From Paracoccaceae bacterium (GTDB lineage Bacteria; Pseudomonadota; Alphaproteobacteria; Rhodobacterales; Rhodobacteraceae): DNA of 32,237 bases. This document shows positions 1-9,370 of the stretch, one piece after another. How positions within the stretch are numbered: the first letter of the stretch is position 1; each line of letters opens with the position of its first letter. The position numbers and the translations under genes were made by a program. The stretch spans positions 1 to 32,237 of the forward strand of contig JAJEBG010000036.1 in NCBI GenBank assembly GCA_022824005.1. Reading direction: 5' to 3'. A model generated the notes under the pieces. The model saw nothing but the letters and a program-made list of their open reading frames with translations, was not told the origin of the DNA and made no database searches.

Positions 1-273
1 GTCATCACCGTACACCGCGGTGCCGCCGACTTTTATGGGCAAACTGGTCGCCGCGTTCGTCGTATGCGAAAGTTGGAATTGTAGATACCCACCAGGTCTG
101 CCTTCAACCAAGCTCGTTGCTGCAAGTAACGTCACTGCGCCAGTGTCCCAAAATGTCCCGTCTTGCGACTGTGCGGCCGTTGGGACGGTCAGTGTCAGCG
201 TGAGGGACAGCAGACCCGTCGCGGCAAAATTACAGGCGGTACAGAAAACCGCTGTGCTGCCCATGCGCTTCAC
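1..273 (-). CDS. Exported Calx-beta-like protein, N-terminal fragment (continues past left edge)
   Basis: A minus-strand frame stays open from a GTG at 273 to the window edge (91 codons). It begins MKRMGSTAVFC and continues with a hydrophobic stretch (LLSLTLTLTVPTAAQSQ), a typical signal peptide with probable cleavage near PTAA/QSQ. The GTG is preferred over the ATG at 264 because it supplies the K and R of the signal n-region; no clear Shine-Dalgarno site was found for either. After the signal, a VTLLAATSLVEG stretch followed by LQFQLS and ending in GGTAVYGDD fits the start of a Calx-beta repeat (pattern V-EG-F-V-LS...GTA-G-DY). Such repeats occur in large secreted or surface proteins and bind calcium in several of them. 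Function and full length cannot be judged because the 3' part is outside the window. Confidence 0.6.
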   Translation of the reverse strand, partial: MKRMGSTAVFCTACNFAATGLLSLTLTLTVPTAAQSQDGTFWDTGAVTLLAATSLVEGRPGGYLQFQLSHTTNAATSLPIKVGGTAVYGDD

Positions 274-875
274 ACGAATGTGGAAGGCGGGATGTAAAAA
301 ACGGAAACCCCCGGGCAGAGGACAAGTCTTTTGCCAAACCCGCTGTAATGCATGGCTTGGCTCTTTAATCCGGCAACCCTCTGTTGCGCTTGCGCCCTTA
401 GCTACCCATCCCATCGTTCTATCCTAGTGTAACCAACAAATCCAAAATACGACGGCGATGTAATGTGAAGAAAACTTTTGTCGAGGGTTGCCAAAATCGA
501 AATCGGACCATCGCTTTCGAGACGCGTCATCGTGATTTCCTCCAACCCGGTTGTGAAAACGTCATCCTCATTCATGGTGACATCAGGAACCCATTGTGTC
601 CTCAGTTTAGGCACGAACCCGATGTAAAGGCTGACTTTTCGTTGTATTCGCTAATTGAGAGGCTATGTTTGGATGCGGCCGCGCGGCAAGTTCTTGGTCG
701 GCTCAACGCCACAAAAGTCTTGTAAGTGACAAAATTTAGGCAAGAACACTCGATTTGATTAAATCTTAAGCAGTAAACGACATTAGCAATCAAAAATGGC
801 TTTGCTGTATCCGTGCATGATCGTCGTCAGGTGAAGTGAATTCAAATGACCGGTTTTGAGAGGTCAAGAAAAACT
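274..875. other. Gene-poor stretch between the exported protein and uvrB
   Basis: About 600 bp with no recognisable gene. Short frames are open on both strands. The most protein-like is on the minus strand at 402-614 (GTG start, or an internal ATG giving about 57 residues beginning MNEDDVFTTG). It shows no family signature and no clear ribosome-binding site, so it is not called as a gene. The part near 274-400 would hold the promoter of the exported protein, and the part just below 876 the 3' end of uvrB. No convincing terminator hairpin or promoter was found. Confidence 0.4.
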
Positions 876-3104
876 TTAGACTTGCTTGGCCGTCTCCGGT
901 CGTCCAAGAGTCTTTTTCTTGTGATAGGATTTTTGGCGGCGGCGATTAGGCTTTTTACCGGCTCGGCCGGCAATTGAGCGACTCTTGCTGCCGATATTGG
1001 CCTCAACGGCTTGCTCAATTGACGATTGTCGGGCGAGAGGATCGTCAGCAATCGTCAATTCCACCGTTTCAAGGCGCTTGATTTCGTCGCGAATTCGGGC
1101 CGCCTCCTCAAATTCCAAATTCTCGGCGGCGTCGGTCATTTGTTGACGCAACGCGTCAAGATGTTTGACGAGATTACCACCAATGAGCGGTGGATCATCA
1201 ATAGTCGCCGTCACCCGACTTTCATCGGTATCGCCTTTGTAGACGCCCGACACAATGTCGGCAACATTCTTGCGGACGGTTTCGGGCGTAATGCCGTTCT
1301 CAATGTTATATTGAATTTGTTTGTTTCGGCGTCGTTCGGTTTCACCAATCGCACGCTCCATAGATGATGTGACGCGGTCGGCGAACATGATCACGCGGCC
1401 CTCGGCATTGCGCGCCGCCCGGCCAATCGTTTGTATGAGTGAGGTTTCAGAACGAAGAAAACCCTCTTTATCGGCGTCAAGGATGGCGACCAGTCCACAT
1501 TCCGGAATGTCTAAACCTTCCCGCAGCAAATTAATGCCGACAAGGATGTCGAAGACTCCGAGCCGAAGGTCACGGAGGATTTCAATTCTCTCAAGAGTGT
1601 CAATGTCTGAATGGAGATAACGGACCCGCAAGCCCTGCTCATGGAGATATTCGGTAAGGTCCTCGGCCATTCGCTTGGTGAGAGTGGTGACGAGCGTGCG
1701 GCAACCCTTGGCCGCCGTCTTCCGAGCCTCATCGAGCAAGTCTTCCACTTGATGGGTCACCGGTTTGACAATCACGTCTGGATCCACCAAACCGGTGGGA
1801 CGGATCACTTGTTCGGAGAAGACGCCGCTGGTCTGATCCAACTCCCACCCCCCTGGTGTTGCAGAGAGAAAAATGGATTGCGGTCGCATGAGATCCCATT
1901 CTTCGAATTTGAGGGGGCGGTTGTCGATGCAAGATGGTAGGCGAAAGCCATGCTCCGACAGCGTTGACTTACGTCTGTAATCGCCTTTGAACATCGCGCC
2001 GAGTTGGGGGACAGTCACATGACATTCATCGGCAAAAACGATCGCGTCATCGGGAATATATTCAAAGAGTGTCGGGGGCGGCTCACCGGGTTGGCGGCCG
2101 GTCAAGTAACGCGAATAATTCTCAATACCTTGGCATGTTCCCGTGGTTTCAATCATTTCAAGATCAAATATTGTCCGCTGTTCAAGCCGCTGCGCCTCAA
2201 GTAATCGACCCTCTCTTTGAAACTCCTTCAATCTCTTTTGGAGTTCCTTCTTGATCTCTTTGACGGCTTGCTGAAGGGTGGGACGTGGCGTGACATAGTG
2301 AGAGTTGGCGTAAATGCGAATTTGTTCCAGATCATCGGTACGTTGGCCCGTCAAAGGATCAAATTCTCGAATTGATTCGACTTCATCGCCAAAGAAGGAC
2401 AACCGCCAAGCGCGATCCTCAAGGTGAGCCGGCCATAATTCGAGAACATCACCTCGAAGCCGAAAGGTGCCCCGCTGAAAGGCCTGATCATTGCGCCGAT
2501 ATTGCTGCGCCACAAGGTCGGCGATCACGGCACGTTGATTGTAATTGCGGCCGGCATGAATATCTTGCGTCATGGCACCGTAGGTTTCGACAGAACCAAT
2601 GCCGTAGATGCACGAAACGGAAGCCACAATGATGACATCATCACGTTCCAAGAGAGACCGAGTCGCGGCATGGCGCATGCGATCAATCTGCTCATTGATC
2701 ATGGCTTCTTTTTCGATGTAGGTGTCTGAACGTGGTACATAAGCCTCGGGTTGATAATAGTCGTAATAGCTGACGAAATACTCAACCGCGTTCTCGGGGA
2801 AAAATCCTTTAAATTCACCGTAGAGTTGGCCGGCCAGAGTTTTGTTGGGGGCAAGAATAATGGCCGGACGTTGCGTCGCTTCGATGATTTTGGCCATGGT
2901 GAAGGTCTTGCCCGTTCCGGTGGCCCCCAAAAGCACCTGACTCTGATCACCATTTGCGAGCCCATCAGTCAGTTCCGAGATCGCCCTTGGTTGGTCTCCC
3001 GCCGGTGTGAATTCAGTCTCCATTATGATGGGTTTTCCCCCATCCAATTTTTGCCTTTTCTCCACCGGGATCGGATTGAGAAGAGGAAGACTGACGGAAT
3101 TCAT
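876..3104 (-). CDS. uvrB: Excinuclease ABC subunit UvrB
   Basis: UvrB is the damage-verifying helicase-like subunit of nucleotide excision repair. It loads with UvrA, opens DNA around the lesion and recruits UvrC. The 742-residue protein shows the GDQPRAI start of the UvrB core, Walker [11 protein letters not shown], the beta-hairpin region [12 protein letters not shown], the DEAD-like motif [13 protein letters not shown], and helicase motif [13 protein letters not shown]-terminal UVR domain ([17 protein letters not shown]) contacts UvrC, and a basic tail follows. The ATG at 3104 is kept although an internal Met (METEF) lies nearer the core, because the residues just before it (GGKPIIMET) match the conserved lead-in of alphaproteobacterial UvrB. 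Neither start has a strong ribosome-binding site. An 8-bp inverted repeat (CAGAGAGA at 3130-3137, TCTCTCTG at 3161-3168) lies in the leader. No clear alphaproteobacterial LexA box (GTTC-N7-GTTC) was found. Confidence 0.97.
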   Translation of the reverse strand: MNSVSLPLLNPIPVEKRQKLDGGKPIIMETEFTPAGDQPRAISELTDGLANGDQSQVLLGATGTGKTFTMAKIIEATQRPAIILAPNKTLAGQLYGEFKGFFPENAVEYFVSYYDYYQPEAYVPRSDTYIEKEAMINEQIDRMRHAATRSLLERDDVIIVASVSCIYGIGSVETYGAMTQDIHAGRNYNQRAVIADLVAQQYRRNDQAFQRGTFRLRGDVLELWPAHLEDRAWRLSFFGDEVESIREFDPLTGQRTDDLEQIRIYANSHYVTPRPTLQQAVKEIKKELQKRLKEFQREGRLLEAQRLEQRTIFDLEMIETTGTCQGIENYSRYLTGRQPGEPPPTLFEYIPDDAIVFADECHVTVPQLGAMFKGDYRRKSTLSEHGFRLPSCIDNRPLKFEEWDLMRPQSIFLSATPGGWELDQTSGVFSEQVIRPTGLVDPDVIVKPVTHQVEDLLDEARKTAAKGCRTLVTTLTKRMAEDLTEYLHEQGLRVRYLHSDIDTLERIEILRDLRLGVFDILVGINLLREGLDIPECGLVAILDADKEGFLRSETSLIQTIGRAARNAEGRVIMFADRVTSSMERAIGETERRRNKQIQYNIENGITPETVRKNVADIVSGVYKGDTDESRVTATIDDPPLIGGNLVKHLDALRQQMTDAAENLEFEEAARIRDEIKRLETVELTIADDPLARQSSIEQAVEANIGSKSRSIAGRAGKKPNRRRQKSYHKKKTLGRPETAKQV

Positions 3105-3220
3105 GATTTTGAGTTGCCAATTCTGACTACAGAGAGATTCAACATAATCATGGCCTTCGGTCTCTCTGACTTGCCGATGCCTGAACGCGGCTTGACCATT
3201 CCGGAGTTTTGACTATGGGG

Positions 3221-3973
3221 TTATACACTGCGCCCTCCATCGACATCAAGAACCACACCTGTGATGAATGAGGCCTCATCAGAAGCCAGATACAGGGCGG
3301 CGTTGGCTACATCCATCGGGTCGCAAAGCCGCCCCAACGGGATGGTATCAAGAAACTGTTTTCGGTTTTCTAGTGTATCGGGTTTGCCGATGAAAGTCTC
3401 AAGAAGTCCAGTGGTGCCCAGAACCGGCGCAATGGCACACACACGGATACGATCAGATGCGAGTTCAACGGCTAAAGATTTCGTCAAAAGACTGACCGCC
3501 CCTTTGGTGGAATTGTACCATGTCAAGCCCGGCCGAGGACGCTGCCCGGCCGTCGATGAGACATTGATCATCACGCCGCCGCTTCCCCTTTCTCTCCACA
3601 GGGGGACGACAGCTTGCACCATATGATAAATGGAAAAGACATTGATTTCATAGACGCGGCGAAGAGTGGCCTCATCAATATCCAGTAAGGGTTGATTTCT
3701 ATAACTCCAGCCGGCGTTATTGACGACGATATTGATCTCTCCCAACTCTTTCTCGGTCAAAGCCACAGCTTCTTGGACTTGGTGACCCTTTGATACATCA
3801 CAAACCACGGTTGACGATTTAACAGGGAGGTCGGCACTGACCTTTATAGACCCCGAGTGATTGATATCAGCGATCATGATTCTGGCACCTTCCGATGAAA
3901 ACCGCTGCGCGATGGCGCGGCCAAATCCATCGGCCCCGCCTGTGACCAAGGCCGTCTTCCCTTTCAGCCGCAT
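3221..3973 (-). CDS. Short-chain dehydrogenase/reductase (SDR family)
   Basis: A classical SDR of about 250 residues, predicted to be an NAD(P)-dependent cytosolic oxidoreductase on an alcohol/ketone pair. Visible motifs are the Rossmann glycine motif TGGADGFG, the NNAG motif (VVNNAGWS), the catalytic Ser in NVSSTAGQ, the Y-x3-K pair in YNSTK, and the usual C-terminus GVVLDVDGG. The ATG at 3973 (MRLKGKTALVTGG) is chosen because AAGGA lies 7 nt upstream and the family normally begins here. Alternatives are ATG 3997, which overlaps the upstream stop, and TTG 4009. It follows the aldehyde dehydrogenase directly and is the last gene of the accessory cluster, so it may act on the same carbonyl intermediate. 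Substrate unknown. Confidence 0.9.
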   Translation of the reverse strand: MRLKGKTALVTGGADGFGRAIAQRFSSEGARIMIADINHSGSIKVSADLPVKSSTVVCDVSKGHQVQEAVALTEKELGEINIVVNNAGWSYRNQPLLDIDEATLRRVYEINVFSIYHMVQAVVPLWRERGSGGVMINVSSTAGQRPRPGLTWYNSTKGAVSLLTKSLAVELASDRIRVCAIAPVLGTTGLLETFIGKPDTLENRKQFLDTIPLGRLCDPMDVANAALYLASDEASFITGVVLDVDGGRSV

Positions 3974-3989
3974 ACCGTGATCCTTGATG

Positions 3990-5435
3990 TCAGTCATGTT
4001 TTTGGACAATTGTCTTTAAGGTGGTGAATTCACGCAATGCCTCAAATCCCTTCTCACGACCATGACCCGATTTTCCGACACCCCCAAATGGGAGTTCAAT
4101 CCCACCGCCAGCACCATAGCAATTGATAAAGACCTGACCGCAGCGGAGGGCTTTTGCCATTCTAACTTGGCGGCTTCCATCCAAGGTCCAAACGCCGGAC
4201 ACCAAGCCGTATTCGGTATTGTTGGCCAACTCGATGGCGTCAGTTTCATCGTCAAATGGCAAGCACGAGAGAACGGGTCCGAAAATTTCTTCCCGTGCAA
4301 GGGGATCATCTCGGCTGACGGGCCCATAGAGCATCGGTGCCACATAATGCCCACTCGTCGGCGCCAAGTCTAAAATTTGCCCTTGCGCGACCTTCTTGGC
4401 ATCAGTGCTTTGTAAATATTTTTCCACGCGGTTTTTCTGCGTCGCTGTGATCAAAGGTCCGAGGTCACGATCTTCATCATGAGGCGCGGCCATCAAGTTG
4501 CTGAAAGACTCACCAAGTATCTTTATCACGTCGTCAAATATTGATTTCTGCACAAGGGCGCGCGAGCCCGCTGAACAGGTTTGACCCCCATTTTGGATGA
4601 CCGCCCGAACAATGGCGGCGAGCGCCGAGTCAAGATCGGCGTCCTCAAAAACAATCTGTGGCGATTTGCCGCCGAGTTCAAGAGTGCAATCGACATGGTT
4701 TTTGGCGGCCGCGGCTTGAACTTCAGAACCCACCTCTGGGGAGCCAGTAAAGGATATAAAATCGATATCTGGATGTTTGCTGAGGGCCGCGCCGGCGACG
4801 TCTCCATGTCCGGTCACAACATTAATGGTGCCCTCTGGGAAACCGACCTCCATCGCCAGTTTGGCCAAATAGAGCGGGGTCATGGACGCCTCTTCGGCAG
4901 GTTTCAGAACAACCGCGTTACCCATTGCCAAAGACGGTGCCAGAGTGCGACCAAACATCTGAGCTGGATAATTCCAAGGGATAATATGAGCCGTTACCCC
5001 CAAAGGTTCGCGCAAAGACTGGACATGAAATCCATTCAGATAGGGGATCACTTCGCCATGAAGTTTGTCGGCCGCGCCGCCATAAAATTCAAAATACCGA
5101 GCTGTCGCGGTGATATCGGCACGAGCTTGTGTCAAGGGTTTACCAGTATCTTGGGCTTCGAGGTGAGCAAGAGTTTCAAAATGATGATCGACTTTGTCCG
5201 CCAAACAAATGAGAAGCCGCCCCCGTTCGGTGGCGGTCAATCTGCGCCATGACCCTCTCTCAAAGGACTGGCGTGCCGCAGCAACAGCATGATCAATATC
5301 AGTTTCGGTCGACTGGGCGATGGAGCTAAATGGCTCCCCATTTGAAGGACATTCGACAGGAATCTTGCGCTCTTCTTCAGCGGGTTGCCAACGGCCCGCG
5401 ATCAAATTCATCTGCGGTGAATAAGCGTCAACCAT
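3990..5435 (-). CDS. NAD(P)-dependent aldehyde dehydrogenase
   Basis: A 481-residue member of the ALDH superfamily, oxidising an aldehyde to a carboxylate. Seen in sequence: the PWNYPAQM substrate-channel/cofactor motif, LKPAEEASMTPL, FTGSPEVG (Rossmann region), the general base in LELGGKSPQ, the catalytic Cys in GGQTCSAGSR, EEIFGPVLS, and the C-terminal LPFGGVGKSGHGREKG. These resemble betaine-aldehyde or gamma-aminobutyraldehyde dehydrogenase-like enzymes, but substrate cannot be assigned. The ATG at 5435 has GAGAG about 6 nt upstream. The gene sits 112 bp downstream of the ABC permeases and just before the SDR. In this context it could remove an aldehyde released by the oxygenase system; that link is inferred from position only. 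Confidence 0.93.
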   Translation of the reverse strand: MVDAYSPQMNLIAGRWQPAEEERKIPVECPSNGEPFSSIAQSTETDIDHAVAAARQSFERGSWRRLTATERGRLLICLADKVDHHFETLAHLEAQDTGKPLTQARADITATARYFEFYGGAADKLHGEVIPYLNGFHVQSLREPLGVTAHIIPWNYPAQMFGRTLAPSLAMGNAVVLKPAEEASMTPLYLAKLAMEVGFPEGTINVVTGHGDVAGAALSKHPDIDFISFTGSPEVGSEVQAAAAKNHVDCTLELGGKSPQIVFEDADLDSALAAIVRAVIQNGGQTCSAGSRALVQKSIFDDVIKILGESFSNLMAAPHDEDRDLGPLITATQKNRVEKYLQSTDAKKVAQGQILDLAPTSGHYVAPMLYGPVSRDDPLAREEIFGPVLSCLPFDDETDAIELANNTEYGLVSGVWTLDGSRQVRMAKALRCGQVFINCYGAGGGIELPFGGVGKSGHGREKGFEALREFTTLKTIVQKHD

Positions 5436-5547
5436 GACATTCTCTCATCTTTGCTCTTCGGTCTTCATAAATCAAATATCTATCCAGTGGAATTACCGAA
5501 GGAAAGACGTCAACCATAGTCATTGTCGTGAACGGGATCGCTTCGAG

Positions 5548-6516
5548 TCACCGTTCTTTAAAGTAGGGAATTCCGCCGGCTTTAGGCGGAATAGCCTTGC
5601 CAATAAAACCGGCCAGAATGATAACTGTCAAAATGTAGGGAAGTGCCTGCATGAGTTGCAATGGAATTGTGCCGACCATGGCAATCTCAATATTCTGAAA
5701 GCGGATCGCGACCGCTTCAAGGAGACCAAACAATAGGCAGGCAATTAACGCGAAACCGGGGCGCCATTTGGCAAAAATCAAGGCCGCAAGAGCAATAAAT
5801 CCTTTGCCTGCTGTCATATCACGAATGAATCCGGCCGCCATTCCCGTCGACAAATACGCGCCCGCAAGGCCACATAGAAGACCGCAGATCAAAACCGCCT
5901 GATAACGGTGAGCCGACACGGAAAGGCCGGCCGTATCGACCGCTTCAGGATTTTCCCCGACGGCACGAAGGCGGAGGCCGAAACGGGTATGAAATAAAAT
6001 CCACCACGACAGGATAACTGTCGGAATAGAGAAATAAACCAGCACAGTATGACCTGAAATCAGCTCGCTGTAGAGAGGACCGACAAGAGGAATGTTGGCG
6101 AGTGTTTCAGAAAAAGGCAAGTCAATAGGTAAAAATCGGCCCTTGTCGCCAAGTGAGGGTGTTCGCCCACCAATTTTGAAAAGGTTTTGCCCGATGAGGG
6201 CGGTCATCCCCGACGCAAAGAAGTTGATGGCCACACCGGAAATCAATTGGTTTCCTCTAAAGGTAATGGAAGCCACTCCATGAACCAGCGCGAGAGCCAT
6301 TGACGCTGTCAAGCCAGCGATCAGACCGAGGAGAACCGAGTCGGTCAGTGCCGCCACTGCGGCCGAAAAAAATGCCGACGCCAACATTTTCCCCTCAAGG
6401 CCAATGTCAAAGATGCCAGCGCGTTCAGAAAACAGTCCGGCTAGACAAGCAAAGATGAGCGGCGTTGAAAGCCGCATCATCGAGTCAAGAGTTTGAACGG
6501 CGGTCACAAAATCCAT
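5548..6516 (-). CDS. BMP-type ABC importer permease, second subunit (NupQ/YufQ-like)
   Basis: A 322-residue hydrophobic inner-membrane protein of the branched-chain/ribose-type permease family (BPD_transp_2). It begins MDFVTAVQTLDSMMRLSTPL and carries the typical SERAGIFDIGLEGKML motif, and later LRAVGENPEAVDTAGLSV, the cytoplasmic coupling region facing the ATPase. It overlaps the previous permease by one base (TAATG), so the two are translationally coupled. With the double ATPase and the BMP binding protein upstream it forms a nucleoside-type importer. A 112-bp gap, without a clear terminator, separates it from the aldehyde dehydrogenase. Confidence 0.92.
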   Translation of the reverse strand: MDFVTAVQTLDSMMRLSTPLIFACLAGLFSERAGIFDIGLEGKMLASAFFSAAVAALTDSVLLGLIAGLTASMALALVHGVASITFRGNQLISGVAINFFASGMTALIGQNLFKIGGRTPSLGDKGRFLPIDLPFSETLANIPLVGPLYSELISGHTVLVYFSIPTVILSWWILFHTRFGLRLRAVGENPEAVDTAGLSVSAHRYQAVLICGLLCGLAGAYLSTGMAAGFIRDMTAGKGFIALAALIFAKWRPGFALIACLLFGLLEAVAIRFQNIEIAMVGTIPLQLMQALPYILTVIILAGFIGKAIPPKAGGIPYFKER

Positions 6517-7616
6517 TATCCCACCGGCCTTCGAATCTGGGCGAAAAATCTCTCCAAAGGAATCCGAACCATATTGTCGAGCGCGCCGGTAAACAGGATC
6601 ACTAGGGCTTGAATGACGACAATCATTTCACGACTGACGGCGGGCATTTCAAATTCCAACTCGACCCCGCCTTGATATAGAATACCGAAAAGGAAGGCCG
6701 CAAGAAGAACGCCAAATGGATGTGAGCGCCCTATCAAAGCCACCGCGATGCCAACAAAGCCAGCCCCTTGAACTGAATCGATCAGCAACCGTTCGGCTTC
6801 TCCGGCGACGGTGTTGACGGCCATCAGCCCCGCCAAACCACCGGAAATGAGCATAGAGATCATGATCACCCAGAAAGGAGAAATTCCGGCATAAATGGCG
6901 GCCGTTTCACTATGACCAAAAGCACGAATCGAATAGCCAAGACGGGTTCGCCAAATCAAGACCCAAACGGCGAGGCATGAAGCGAGTCCGACTAGAAAAC
7001 TGACATTCAGGGGCGGCGATTTAGGAAAGGCGATACCGAACCAAGCCAACATTTCATGGGCGGTCGGCAGATGTGTCCCGGGCGGGAAAGTGCGGGTTTC
7101 AGCCGCCATTGAGTTGGGGGCCTTCATGACATGAACCAAAAGGTAGACCAACAATGCAAACGCCATAAAATTGAACATAATGGTCGTGATGACTATGTGG
7201 CTTCCCCGCCGGGCTTGTAGGTAGGCGGGAATCGCCGCCCACGCGGCACCAAATATTGCCGCGCCGATGAGTATTGCAGGAAATGCCGATAGCCAATGAG
7301 GCCATCCGAAAGCGAGACAGACCAAAGCCGCGCCTAATCCCCCAAGCGTCGCCTGCCCCTCTCCTCCGATATTAAACATCTTGGCATGAAAAGCGACTGC
7401 CACCGCGAGGCCGGTAAAGATGAAGTTGGTCGCATAATAGAGTGTGTAACCCCATGCATAAGCTGAGCCAATGGAACCTCTCATGATAATGACAAGTGCA
7501 TCGAGTGGATTTTCGCCAATCCACAAAACCACCAGAGCTGATAATGCAAAAGCAAGGAACAGGCTGAGGATCGGGATCAGAACCACATCGGCCCATTTGG
7601 GAATTCGGGTGCTCAT
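6516..7616 (-). CDS. BMP-type ABC importer permease, first subunit (NupP/YufP-like)
   Basis: A 366-residue multi-spanning permease of the BPD_transp_2 family. Features include FNIGGEGQATLGGLGAALV, the hallmark glycine-rich region of nucleoside/lipoprotein-type permeases, the TIMFNFMA segment, and the coupling region IRAFGHSETAAIYAGIS. It is the larger of the two permeases, as usual for YufP-type pairs. Its ATG overlaps the ATPase stop (ATGA at 7613-7616) and its own stop overlaps the next permease start, so ATPase, this permease and the next are tightly coupled. It should form the heterodimeric membrane channel with its neighbour. Confidence 0.92.
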   Translation of the reverse strand: MSTRIPKWADVVLIPILSLFLAFALSALVVLWIGENPLDALVIIMRGSIGSAYAWGYTLYYATNFIFTGLAVAVAFHAKMFNIGGEGQATLGGLGAALVCLAFGWPHWLSAFPAILIGAAIFGAAWAAIPAYLQARRGSHIVITTIMFNFMAFALLVYLLVHVMKAPNSMAAETRTFPPGTHLPTAHEMLAWFGIAFPKSPPLNVSFLVGLASCLAVWVLIWRTRLGYSIRAFGHSETAAIYAGISPFWVIMISMLISGGLAGLMAVNTVAGEAERLLIDSVQGAGFVGIAVALIGRSHPFGVLLAAFLFGILYQGGVELEFEMPAVSREMIVVIQALVILFTGALDNMVRIPLERFFAQIRRPVG

Positions 7617-9166
7617 TCCCTGCGGCCCTCAATACCCGCCATGAGGAGGCCCAACTCATTCTCGTCGGTGTCAGAGGTCACTCTCTCACCGATGATTTGG
7701 CCATCAAACATGATGATCACGCGATCGGAGAGGGAGAGAATTTCTTCGAGCTCCACACTTACCAAGAGAATGGCAGCTCCGGCGTTCCTCAGGTCAATAA
7801 TATGTTGATGAATAAACTCAATAGCGCCAATATCAACGCCTCGGGTTGGCTGGCCGACAATGAGAAGTTTGGGACTCCGGCTGAATTCACGCGCCAAAAC
7901 GATTTTTTGTTGGTTGCCACCAGAGAAGTTTCGACCTGTGGATTCGGGTAGGAGGGGTCGGACATCGAATGCCTTCATGCGCTTCTGTGAGTCGGAACGA
8001 ATGGCCGAATTATTCATAAACAGGGCGTTGAAGTTGTAGAGATCGTCACCATGATATCCCAAGACCATATTTTCCCAAGCGCAGAAATCCATCACGAGAG
8101 CCCGTCGGCGCCGATCTTCTGGGACATGGGCAATACCCTGCTTGCGTCTTTGGCGGGCGTTCGCATGTCCGCCTGAAAGCTCGATCTCTCTGCCATTGAG
8201 ACGGATGGTTCCACTTCCTTCGGACATTCCACCGATGACTTCCAGCAATTCGGTTTGACCATTCCCCGCGACCCCTGCGACTCCGAGGATTTCGCCTTGG
8301 CGAACAGAAAACGATACATTCTTGAGCCGCCGCCCATCCGTCATGCTGAGATTTTTGGCTTCAAGCACCACTTGACCCGCTTTGACAGGGGCTTTGTCTT
8401 TGACACGCAGCAATACTTTGCGTCCGACCATCAATTGTGCCAATTCGTCAGGGTTGGTGTCAGCGGTCTTCACTGTTGCGGTCATCTGGCCTTGACGCAT
8501 AACGCTGACAGTGTCTGTCACCTCCATAATTTCCTTTAATTTATGAGTGATCAGGATGATCGTTTTGGCCTCATCCCGCAAACCTTTTAGTATGCGAAAG
8601 AGATGCCGAGCTTCGGATGGGGTCAGGACTCCGGTGGGTTCATCAAGAATGAGAATTTCAGCCTGACGATAAAGGGCCTTGAGGATTTCGACCCGCTGTT
8701 GCTGCCCCACCGACAAGTCATTGATTTTGGCATCAGGATCAACAGACATTTCATACTCGTCTGCGAGGCGCGTGAGCAAGGTTCGTGCTTTCAATAATGA
8801 TCGTTTCAGAAGCAAGCCATCTTCGGCCCCGAGCACGACATTCTCAAGAACAGTAAAATCATCGACCAGCATAAAATGCTGATGCACCATACCGATTCCG
8901 GCATCAATTGCGGCGCGGCTATCACGAATTTGAGCCATTTGACCATTGATAAAGATGTCACCTCTGTCAGCACGATAAAATCCATAGAGGATTGACATGA
9001 GAGTGGATTTCCCCGCGCCGTTCTCGCCGACGATTCCATGAATCGTTCCCGACTCCACAGACATTGAAATATTCTGATTGGCCCGCACCGAGCCAAATGA
9101 CTTGCAGATTCCTCGGAGTTCAATAGCCGGTGGAATGTTGTCGTCCTGCATTGCCCCTCTCATCAT
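7613..9166 (-). CDS. BMP-type ABC importer ATPase with two nucleotide-binding domains (NupO/YufO-like)
   Basis: A 517-residue protein with two fused ABC domains, energising the adjacent permeases. Domain 1 has Walker A GENGAGKSTL, signature LSVGQQQRVEIL and Walker B ILILDEPTG. Domain 2 has a changed Walker A (GVAGNGQTELL), signature FSGGNQQKIVLARE and LLIVGQPTRGVD in place of the usual DEP. This asymmetric pattern is normal in sugar/nucleoside importers with fused ATPases. Three in-frame ATG codons lie at the start (9166, 9163, 9151). The one at 9151 has GAGAGGGG just upstream and may be the real initiator; the longest form is listed. It lies 204 bp downstream of the binding protein, with a hairpin in between. 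Confidence 0.93.
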   Translation of the reverse strand: MMRGAMQDDNIPPAIELRGICKSFGSVRANQNISMSVESGTIHGIVGENGAGKSTLMSILYGFYRADRGDIFINGQMAQIRDSRAAIDAGIGMVHQHFMLVDDFTVLENVVLGAEDGLLLKRSLLKARTLLTRLADEYEMSVDPDAKINDLSVGQQQRVEILKALYRQAEILILDEPTGVLTPSEARHLFRILKGLRDEAKTIILITHKLKEIMEVTDTVSVMRQGQMTATVKTADTNPDELAQLMVGRKVLLRVKDKAPVKAGQVVLEAKNLSMTDGRRLKNVSFSVRQGEILGVAGVAGNGQTELLEVIGGMSEGSGTIRLNGREIELSGGHANARQRRKQGIAHVPEDRRRRALVMDFCAWENMVLGYHGDDLYNFNALFMNNSAIRSDSQKRMKAFDVRPLLPESTGRNFSGGNQQKIVLAREFSRSPKLLIVGQPTRGVDIGAIEFIHQHIIDLRNAGAAILLVSVELEEILSLSDRVIIMFDGQIIGERVTSDTDENELGLLMAGIEGRRE

Positions 9167-9317
9167 TGGTTTTGCTGACCTTGAAGGCTTGGAAATGGGT
9201 CAAAAATGTGAGTCTCACCTTTACCGCATATATAATAATGATGTCCGAAGGTTCGGATCAGCGGCATCCCGTCGAGAAACGACAGCCCCCATCAGCGGAG
9301 CACTCCCACGCAAAAGC

Positions 9318-9341
9318 GGCATGGCAGAGGACTGCCACGCC
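9318..9341 (-). terminator. Intercistronic hairpin after the binding-protein gene
   Basis: On the minus-strand RNA, GGCGUGGCAG and CUGCCAUGCC form a 10-bp stem (one G-U pair) with loop UCCU, about 30 nt after the binding-protein stop. Only a short UUUU tract follows, so partial termination or 3'-end stabilisation is more likely than complete termination. Such a structure would favour more binding protein than ATPase/permease, as is common in ABC importer operons. Functional role inferred. Confidence 0.5.
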
Positions 9342-9370
9342 ATGTATTTGCTTAAGATAACAGCCGATTC

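Noticed and set aside
402-614. Minus-strand 70-codon frame
   Set aside because: Protein-like in places, but no ribosome-binding site, no known family and no partner gene; kept only as a remark.
2751-3212. Plus-strand frame of about 150 codons overlapping the 5' end of uvrB
   Set aside because: It lies antisense to the conserved UvrB N-terminal coding region and has no family signature; a shadow frame.
3105-3220. LexA (SOS) box upstream of uvrB
   Set aside because: The only candidate reads GTTC-N7-GGCA, not GTTC-N7-GTTC; too degenerate to call.
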